Shown here: positions 57,505-64,000 of the stretch, in pieces
Layout: every line of letters begins with the position of its first letter
Position numbering within the stretch: position 1 is the stretch's first letter
From: Pisaster brevispinus
Taxonomy: Eukaryota; Echinodermata; Asteroidea; Forcipulatida; Asteriidae
Assembly: GCA_023634235.1 (NCBI GenBank)
Contig: JAMKCF010000002.1
Coordinates: 7,634,722 to 7,698,721, forward strand
Reading direction: 5' to 3'
Length of the DNA stretch: 64,000 nt
Made by a program: the position numbers and the translations under genes
Notes under the pieces: generated by a model
Databases searched by the model: none
Seen by the model: only the letters and a program-made list of their open reading frames with translations
What the model was told of the DNA's origin: nothing

Positions 57505-57830
57505 ACATTTTGAATGTTTTAACAAGCGTGCACGCAAAGCAGTACATTTTGGTTAGCCAATCGGCATTGATTTTCAGTGTTTCCTTACCAGGGCCCAATT
57601 TCATACAGCAGTTTAAGCAGTAACAAGTTTATTGTCTGCTAAGCAGAAATGAGCAGGATACCAGTCACAAATGTACATGTGACATGGTAGCTTGGTTGGT
57701 AACCTTATTCTGGTAAGCATAATTTTGTTGTGCTGAGCTACTTTTTGTGCTTAAGCAGCTCCATGATATTGGGCCCGGGGTTTGGCGACGAGAGGTATCG
57801 ATACGGCGCGCTGCCCATGTAGCGAGGCTG
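57505..57830 (-). mobile_element. CCTCG-family fragment split by a GGGCCCAAT MITE
   Basis: The left part GTTTTAACAAGCGTGCACGC to TTTTCAGTGTTTCCTTACC and the right part GGTTTGGCGACGAGAGGTAT to GTAGCGAGGCTG are consecutive in the reversed CCTCG element at 49.1-49.25 kb. Here the GGGCCCAAT MITE separates them. Confidence 0.75.
57591..57776. mobile_element. GGGCCCAAT foldback MITE inserted in a CCTCG element
   Basis: Starts GGGCCCAATTTCATACAGC and ends CATGATATTGGGCCC. Internal CAGAAATGAGCAGGATACCA is shared with the copy at 7985-8177. The interrupted host sequence shows that it moved after the CCTCG family. Confidence 0.8.
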
Positions 57831-57925
57831 GAATGTACTGAAAAACAACGCTGATTGGCACCCAAGGGTGACTACTTTGCGTGCACGCTTGTTAAAAATC
57901 TTTCGAGCGCATGTCATAGATATAG

Positions 57926-58083
57926 TATACAAATATTGACTGCTTCGAGTGGCGTAGTAAAACTAGTCACTCGAGGTGATCCCCGGAGCAGCCTATCTTC
58001 CCGAGGCGATAGATAGACGGCTCCGGGGATCACCGAGAGTGACTAGTTTTACTGCGCCACTCGAAGCAGTCAATATTTGTATA
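57926..58083. mobile_element. Foldback MITE 2, almost perfect 158-bp hairpin
   Basis: TATACAAATATTGACTGCTT and the following 40 bp (CGAGTGGCG, AAAACTAGTCACTCG, GGTGATCCCCGGAGC) are mirrored with few mismatches. The centre is TTCCCGAGGCGATAGATAG. Confidence 0.88.
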
Positions 58084-58336
58084 TTGTAACGCCCCTTAAA
58101 AAAATTCTGCCTTTTCATTGGTTTAGAGCGCGTCACGTGATATGTCTTAGTTTTACTAGAAACCCGGCGGCCGTGTGATAGTCGTTTGCCATGTAATAGT
58201 CGACTATTACATGGCGCGCGCAGTACCCAGACGTCTTTTTTACCCACCTCGAACCCAATCAGTTGTGCATCTGTGTATCTGAAATGCGCGTACGAACGTT
58301 ACGTGTACGACGATGATAAATAGTCTGTTGGGGTGT

Positions 58337-58472
58337 TATAAAACAAATATTGACTGCTTTTACTCGTGCTATGGTTAAAACTCCGACTCCCTTGGTGATC
58401 CTCGGACCGTTCCATTTTCCCGAGGCGCAGCCGAGGGAAAATAGAACGCTCCGGGGATCACCTCGGGAGTCG
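58337..58472. mobile_element. Foldback MITE 3, right arm truncated
   Basis: Starts TATAAAACAAATATTGACTG and has the centre CCCGAGGCGCAGCCGAGGG with inner arms GGTGATCCTCGGA/CCGGGGATCACC. The right outer arm stops at CGGGAGTCGAG, where a CCTCG element begins. Confidence 0.7.
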
Positions 58473-58939
58473 AGCGCGCCGTATCGATACCTCTCGTCGC
58501 TAAACCCCTGGGAGGGAAACACTGAAAATCAATGCTGATTGGCTAACCAAAATGTACTGCTTTACGTGCACGCTTGTTAAAACATTCGAGCGCTTAGGGC
58601 GCTTGTCGAGCGCTTAGTACACGCATGTAAAAATGCACGTATTTCGACGCAATACGTTTCAAATGAATCATGTTTTTACATGGTCATCCTAAACTGCATA
58701 AAGTTAGACGAATCACAAGATCGAAAAAGAATGAGAGGGGCCAGTTGCTCCATGACTTGATGCGTCCTTGACAGCGCGCTCTGCGTAGTCTCTAACACAG
58801 AATGGATCAACCACAGGACTAATTAAAATATCCAATATATTTGGGTATTATAAAGTCCAGGGGTTACAATCGAGCAAGGCATTCTAGGAAAGAAAACAAA
58901 ATGGCGCGTCGAGATCGTACACTACTGGGAACGAGGTTG
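58473..58939 (+). mobile_element. CCTCG-family MITE copy, 5' tip missing
   Basis: Runs from GCGCGCCGTATCGATACCTC to CACTACTGGGAACGAGGTTG. Same subfamily as the reversed outer copy at 48.25 kb (shared TCTAACACAGAATGGATCAA). The 5' tip was lost at the junction with foldback MITE 3. Confidence 0.8.
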
Positions 58940-59061
58940 TATAATACCTAGATCGGACGCGCGTACAATACGCTGGTTCAGCCTGGAGCAAGTTGGGGTG
59001 GGCGACTAAAGTGACTATACTGTGTACGTAGCTCTCGAATTGACTAGATCTCATCTATCAT

Positions 59062-60144
59062 CTAAGCGCTTTCGTCAAGTACAGCTGACATTGCGCACTC
59101 TGTAAGTATTCTCCACTGTTGTCTATCAGCTGCCAAGTACCAGGTATGTCTGTCCTTGATGTTCAGGTCCGTGGCTTTCAGGTCTTTATTTATTCTGTTC
59201 AGCCATGTTGTTCTTTGACCGCCCCTTGGCAGCTTGTGATGACGTATACACTCCATAAGCGCTTGCTTGGCTGGTGTTTCATCAGGCAGTCTCAGGAGAT
59301 GGCCTGTCCATCTCAGGCGTCTTTTGGTGATTATGACACTCCAAGGCTTCTCGTTGTTTTTTTCATAGAGAACTTTATTTGACACCTTTTTGGGCCACTG
59401 AAGGCCGAGGATTGAACGCAGGAGCCTCCTGTGAAAGGCGTCAATTTTCTGTTCTAGTGACTTGGTTAGTGTCCATAATTCACTGTTGTATAGAAATATG
59501 GATGCTATGAATGCCCGGAATGTTTTGAGTTTGGTTGCATGGGAGATCGACTTGCTGTTGAAAACACTTCGAAATTTGTTGAAAGATACCATCGAAAGTA
59601 CTTTCCTTCTGGTGATGTCTTCCTCAGTGTCTAGTAGGGAGCCTAAGTATTTACACTTTTTCCAACTGGTGTTAATTCCGTTTCTGCTGATGTGATGTTT
59701 TTCTGTCTTGGCGTTGTTTACCTTTAGGTTTCGCTCTTTAAGCACCTTAGGTGCCCTCCGTTCTATTTCCCTAAGTGGGTGAGCATTGTTACTTGCCCAT
59801 GTGATGTCATCAGCATATTGCAGCCCAATCTCAAAGTATGCTGGTGGACAAATGGCATAGTTGTGGTTTTCGAGTTCCGCAGGTAGGGGTTGGGACTGAG
59901 ACTGCAGAAGATTAGCAGAGTAGTTATGATCTTGGAGATTCGGTGGTGCCGCTGGTGTTTGTACATTTAGTTGTCTCAGTGCTTTCGCAAGGTAGATTGT
60001 GAAGAGAATGGGACTAATGCAGTCTCCTTGAGGTACGCCAATGTTGGTTTTGAAGGGCTTACCTAAGACTGTACCCACTCTGACTTGTAAGCGGACTTCT
60101 CTGAGTACGATTGCCAAAAGATGAAGTTCATCCTGCTCCAGCAT
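59062..60144 (-). CDS. LINE RT catalytic part and C-terminus (360 codons)
   Basis: Same frame register as the 596-codon ORF. GVPQGDCISPILF at about 36-48 and the catalytic QYADDITWAS at about 109-118; then SKSISHATKLKTFRAF, and the tail block RRLRWTGHLLRLPDETPAKQ and GGQRTTWLNRINKDL typical of RTE/related clades. The displayed methionine is internal, since the RT domain begins upstream. Confidence 0.88.
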   Translation of the reverse strand: MLEQDELHLLAIVLREVRLQVRVGTVLGKPFKTNIGVPQGDCISPILFTIYLAKALRQLNVQTPAAPPNLQDHNYSANLLQSQSQPLPAELENHNYAICPPAYFEIGLQYADDITWASNNAHPLREIERRAPKVLKERNLKVNNAKTEKHHISRNGINTSWKKCKYLGSLLDTEEDITRRKVLSMVSFNKFRSVFNSKSISHATKLKTFRAFIASIFLYNSELWTLTKSLEQKIDAFHRRLLRSILGLQWPKKVSNKVLYEKNNEKPWSVIITKRRLRWTGHLLRLPDETPAKQALMECIRHHKLPRGGQRTTWLNRINKDLKATDLNIKDRHTWYLAADRQQWRILTECAMSAVLDESA

Positions 60145-60231
60145 TTCTAAAAGGTCTTCAAAAAGAATACTCTCTTCACGGAGTCAAATGCCTTTGACAT
60201 GTCAAGAAGCATAAAGTGAAGTTCGTAGCTA
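60145..60231 (-). pseudogene. LINE RT bridge in a shifted frame
   Basis: The conserved RT block LLDMSKAFDSV with one of the catalytic aspartates is encoded here in a different frame from both flanking ORFs. The first shift falls near 60245-60252 and the second near 60165-60175. They compensate, so the register before and after is identical. Confidence 0.75.
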
Positions 60232-62022
60232 TCAGCTGTGATGGCCTGTGGTGCTTCTACCGTGTCGATAAGCAGCTTGGGAAGCGGGTATATGGCCATT
60301 CAGTCTGTCAGCGATTCTCCTCGTCAAACATATCGCCAATATTTTGCGGATTATTGTCAGTAAGACAATTGGTCTTATGTTCTCCGGGGGTCCCTTTGGT
60401 TTGCCTGGCTTGGGAAGGGGGATGAGAATGCCTTCTTCAATGTCATTTGGGTAGATACCTGTGCTTGCTATATCATTCAGAGTACGAGCGACTTCTTGGG
60501 CAATTATCTCTGGTCCATACTTCAGCAATTCAGCATTGAGGTTGTCTATTCCAGCACTCTTGCCATTTTTTAATGATTTAATGGCTTTCACAACTTCTAC
60601 TTTTGTGAATGGTTTGATCATTGTTTGTGGTGGAAATTCTTCAATTATAGCTTCATCATTCAGGTCAAACTTGCTTTGAAACCAGTTTCTGATGATCTCT
60701 TCTTGACCATCTGCATCGATGACCGCATTACCGTTTTCGTCTGCAACCTGTATCCGATTGGGTTTCATCTGCTGTATATTTCTGATGGCCTTGAAATATT
60801 TTGTAGAGTCATTTTTCTGGTTTTCAATGTCTTCAGCTTTTCTTATCAGTTCTTGCTCATTTATCTCTTTCATTGTGTTATGAAGTTTGGTGAGAACGCT
60901 ATTTCTTTCTTTCCTCAGTTCGTTTCTTTTATCTTTATTTTGTGTCGCTTGAATGGTTTGGAATAGCTCTTTTTGCTTCAATGATAGTTCTGTGATAGCG
61001 GGGTGTGTAACTTTAGTAGATTTATTTACATACCCTAAGACATCAGAGGCTGCTGATAGGCATGCTTCTTTTATGTTGTTCCATCGTTTGTTGCTGTCTG
61101 TTAAGTCTTTTCCCTCTATAATTTTTTGATATGCACTGAGACAGTAATTCCTTCGGTGTTCTAGATCTTGCAGTTTGGCCAAGTTGATCTTTGTCACTCT
61201 GGTATGCCGGTATGTCTTCTTCTCTGGGCACAGTTTGAAGGTTGCTCTCACCAACTTGTGATCTGATGTCAAACTGCATCCTCCGAATGATCTTGAGTCG
61301 GTGACATACTTCCTTAGTGTGTTAGGTACTATAATGTAGTCTATTTGGTTATAGTACGGGTTGCGTCGATTTGGGTTGTTTGATTGGGGGCTAGTCCACG
61401 TGGTACGATGTCTAAGGCTGTGTCTGAACATGGTATTAGTCAGAAGAAGATCGTATTTAAGACACAGTTCAAGTAATCTTTCGCCATTACTGTTGAGATG
61501 ACCTTTGCCAAATCTCCCGATATTATTGTGAAAAGTTTTCCATGCAGAACCAGTCTTTGCATTAAAATCTCCAGCAATTACAGTTAGTGTTTTATTGTTA
61601 TTCAGAGAGGTTTTAACTGTTTCTTCCACGGCTTCATAGAAATCATCTCTTACCTCGGGGTGTTTTTCACTTTTTTGTAGTGTCGGAGCGTATGCATTGA
61701 TGAGGTCAACAGTTGTGTGATCATTTAGAACAATAGAAGCTGTTGCGATTCGTTGATTTGTGATTTTAATCTTAGCATTGAGGCCAGCATCAATGAGGAA
61801 ACCTATTTCTTGATAAGAGTTGTCCGATGGTCCCGTGTAGAAAAAATTGTAAGTTGTATTTCCATCACTGGTGTTTACAGCGCGTGATCTCGAATCGCGT
61901 AAATGCGTTTCCTGAACTGCCAATGCAAATATCGAGTAGGTTTGCAGGTCAGTTGCAACATCTTCCAAGCGATTATCCTTAAGGATTCCTTGCAAATTGA
62001 AGGTTCCAATGTTGCACTTCAT
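60232..62022 (-). CDS. LINE endonuclease and N-terminal RT part (596 codons)
   Basis: Starts MKCNIGTFNLQG. Endonuclease motifs in order: NLQG (about 9), QETHL (about 38), NAYAPT (about 109), GDFNAKTGSAW (about 151) and SDHKLV (about 255). A lysine- and glutamate-rich linker follows, then the RT start KNGKSAGIDNLNAELLKYGP and ENIRPIVLLTIIRKILA. The frame ends at a TGA just after GRSTTG, where RTE-type proteins continue. The endonuclease nicks target DNA to prime reverse transcription. Confidence 0.88.
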   Translation of the reverse strand: MKCNIGTFNLQGILKDNRLEDVATDLQTYSIFALAVQETHLRDSRSRAVNTSDGNTTYNFFYTGPSDNSYQEIGFLIDAGLNAKIKITNQRIATASIVLNDHTTVDLINAYAPTLQKSEKHPEVRDDFYEAVEETVKTSLNNNKTLTVIAGDFNAKTGSAWKTFHNNIGRFGKGHLNSNGERLLELCLKYDLLLTNTMFRHSLRHRTTWTSPQSNNPNRRNPYYNQIDYIIVPNTLRKYVTDSRSFGGCSLTSDHKLVRATFKLCPEKKTYRHTRVTKINLAKLQDLEHRRNYCLSAYQKIIEGKDLTDSNKRWNNIKEACLSAASDVLGYVNKSTKVTHPAITELSLKQKELFQTIQATQNKDKRNELRKERNSVLTKLHNTMKEINEQELIRKAEDIENQKNDSTKYFKAIRNIQQMKPNRIQVADENGNAVIDADGQEEIIRNWFQSKFDLNDEAIIEEFPPQTMIKPFTKVEVVKAIKSLKNGKSAGIDNLNAELLKYGPEIIAQEVARTLNDIASTGIYPNDIEEGILIPLPKPGKPKGPPENIRPIVLLTIIRKILAICLTRRIADRLNGHIPASQAAYRHGRSTTGHHS

Positions 62023-62440
62023 GAAGTTTGCTTTTATGGAATTAGTGGAGTGCTCAAAACAGTAAAAGTGACTTTAGGTGAAAAAAAGTCTTTCCTACCC
62101 AGTGGTGCGTCACTACCACAACCGATTTCCAATTGACTAGATTGACTAGATCTACCATGCTCCAGTACATAGTCGATCTAGTCAATCTCCCTGTGCTCTA
62201 TGGTTTCTGGTAAGTCTAGTCACTCTAGTCGCCCACCCGAACTTGCTCCTGGGCGCTGACGTTAGTCACGTGCTTGGCAACGCGCAACTTTTGAAATGGT
62301 GTGACGAGCATGCTTTCGACGACCAAACATACATTTCGACAAGCACGAGACGAGCTAAACCTCTTTATTTCCAGCTAGTCTTTATTTCCAGCTATTTTCG
62401 AATAACGTTTGCCGAGCATTCTAATGGTGTAACTGAAAAG

Positions 62441-64000
62441 GTGAATAATTGTGCAGCAGCTGTATGTAATAGCCGAGGGAGGAGAAAAGAACCTGAAGGA
62501 CAATCTCTCCCTAAAACTGACATACCATGTGTAAGTACACTCATCATAGAATTATAATGACTGCACTATAGTTTGGGTCAATGCTAGGCCTAATTTGTTG
62601 AGGTTGGTTGATGATATAGGTCAAAAATCAGTGTTTATTTTCGTTGTTGAGGTTAAACCAACAGTTCTTTTCAGAAAAAAATGAAATTAATAATTCAGAG
62701 AGCTTATTGACACTAACGGCAACGCAAACCGTCTGATTGGATAGTCCTATATACCAATCATGTAGATAGGCTTGCGTTCCAACCAAACCCAAGACGCATT
62801 TTTCGAGTGGATGATAGGCTATTGTCATAATTTGAATTCATACTCGTTACAGACATTCAGCGCTAATTTGCAGAGTTATTTTTAAGTGTGAAATACAAAC
62901 AAGAAAATAATAAAACTCACAAACCTATAGGTTGTTTTATTTTCAACTCAGATTTTCCCATAAGGACACTAAGAGGATGAGCATTTGGTTGCAAAGATTA
63001 AAGAGGATAATACCAAATGGCAGACCTTGGCACCCAACCAAAAATGACAGGTTATGCAGCGACCATTTCTCTGCCGAGTGTTTTGAGGTTCGGTGGGTAA
63101 CATACCTTCATAAACATAAACATACCTTCATAAACATACCTTCGCGATAACGCCTCGCCATCATTGTTTGAGAACTACCCAAGTCATTTAAAGCATGTAA
63201 GAAATGACTAAATATGAAATTTCATTTCATTTGTTTCATTATAGTTAAACGAATGGTTAATTGCTTTTAAAATATGATTGTTGTTTAAAATAACCGAGAT
63301 TGTATCATAAGTTTAATTATTACAAGCGGTTGTGAAAAGAAATTACAAGATTCAAACGTGCCTCGTCACTAGAAATAGGTAGGCTAGTGTGTGTAAACAG
63401 AGCTTATCAAACAATATTTTGTTATTCTCGCCGCTCGTTAACGTAACATCTATTTTTTTCTCTCTTTCCTCCTGAAAAGTGTGAAATACAAACAAGAACA
63501 TAATAAACCTCGCATTAATTTCCCTTTTAAAAATATAAAGAGTAGATGTGGTCTCTTCGAAGATGGCCTGAATCCCCAAAGAAGACTGAAAGGCCAGCCA
63601 TCAAGGACGAAACTTCACTTGCCCCCTCACCAAAAGCAGGTCATCCAAACGACCACGAGTACTCACGGCCACCAGAGTCTGAAAAAAGATTCAAAAGAGC
63701 TCAAACGTACAAATAGCCGTTTATCCAAGAAGCTCTCATCAGTGAAACAAGTTGTGCTTTCTTTGAAGAAAGAATGCCTCGTCACAAGCGACAGGGCTGA
63801 GGCGATGGAGTCGAATTTCTCCAATTTGCAGTTACAATGGTACCACACCGTCACCTATGTCCAACCTATAATGACTACCATGGTATGCAGAGCAGCCCAA
63901 GATATGATTGGGAGTGGTGTGTTTTTGTCATCAAAACACACCCTTGATCCATCTATTTCCTTCCTCCATGATCCATCACATGGAGAGAGCCTGATAAGCA
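62441..64000 (+). pseudogene. Second THAP9-like copy, internally deleted, runs off window
   Basis: Exon-1-like 62441-62530 has NNCAAAVCNSRG but GTG replaces the ATG and a 1-base shift hides the LTYH end. Exon-2-like 62951-63196 has a complete THAP second half (RLCSDHFSAECFEVRW), then an insertion of AAACATACCTTC repeats (about 63098-63146). The coil RLSKKLSSVKQVVLSLKKE appears around 63716-63770, shifted relative to DHEYSRPPES upstream. At about 63866-63880 the sequence jumps to the C-terminal block IGSGVFLSSKHTLD, which corresponds to exon 11 of the first copy. Exons 4 (most) to 11 (start), about 2.5 kb of gene, are absent. Confidence 0.78.

Larger units (their letters stand above)
59050..62130 (-). 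mobile_element. RTE-like LINE retrotransposon, near full length (about 3.1 kb)
   Basis: Non-LTR element with one large reading frame: apurinic-type endonuclease then reverse transcriptase, the RTE layout. AATTGACTAGAT occurs at both borders (59038-59049 and 62131-62142), a 12-bp target duplication. The 3' end (low coordinate) finishes in short GAT-rich repeats (GATGATAGATGAG) rather than poly(A), as in RTE elements. Two frame changes in the RT region make this copy unable to give the full protein without frameshifting. Confidence 0.85.
58983..62247. mobile_element. Small TIR element split by a LINE
   Basis: Left arm TGGAGCAAGTTGGGGTGGGC then GACTAAAGTGACTA (58984-59020) is inverted at the right as TAGTCACTCTAGTCGCCCAC then CCGAACTTGCTCC (about 62216-62247). 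Without the LINE and one duplication it would be about 170 bp and contain several GACTAGAT motifs. So the TIRs do not belong to the LINE. Confidence 0.7.

Noticed and set aside
58983..62247. Polinton/Maverick-like or TIR retrotransposon
   Set aside because: No integrase, DNA polymerase B or protease; a 12-bp duplication shows a LINE within a small TIR element.

Overview
The window is eukaryotic, animal-type genomic DNA: AT-rich, gene-poor, with split genes carrying consensus GT-AG introns, microsatellites and many short terminal-inverted-repeat (TIR) elements. The repeat style and the intron-rich GLT8D1 orthologue suggest a marine deuterostome invertebrate, possibly an echinoderm. The sequence alone cannot fix the species.

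Layout. 1-9600: no supported gene; hairpins, a motif cluster, a 1-kb Tc1/mariner-type TIR element with TA duplications, and copies of two MITE families (here named CCTCG and GGGCCCAAT). 9606-11827: a minisatellite of about 79 tandem 28-bp units with higher-order structure. 16.45-30.87 kb, plus strand: the best-supported gene, GLT8D1 (type II membrane family-8 glycosyltransferase), whose 8 coding exons join in frame to 386 codons; its introns hold several repeat arrays and a TIR element. 31.7 kb: tRNA-like sequence. 33.0-34.4 kb: two adjacent palindrome-rich MITEs. 35-37.3 kb: tandem repeats and a retroelement ORF1-like relic. 38.5-40.2 kb: two opposed copies of a GCGTTCGATTAGC TIR element, one containing two further nested elements. 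40.2-45.0 kb, minus strand: an unrecognised 3-exon gene (236 codons) with an RRM-like pattern. 45-49.3 kb: repeats and a CCTCG element inserted into another CCTCG element. 49.35-55.94 kb, plus strand: a 12-exon THAP9/P-element-type transposase gene that looks decayed. 56-58.9 kb: LINE relic, foldback elements and more CCTCG copies. 58.98-62.25 kb: an almost full-length RTE-like LINE (minus strand) inserted into a small TIR element. 62.44-64.0 kb: a second, internally deleted THAP9-like pseudogene running off the window.

The only gene that looks clearly functional is GLT8D1; the minus-strand RRM-like gene is a good prediction with no known name. The rest is mainly a record of nested transposition: several insertions can be ordered relative to one another from duplications and interrupted arms. 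Exon coordinates come from manual splice-site and phase matching and have not been checked against transcripts.
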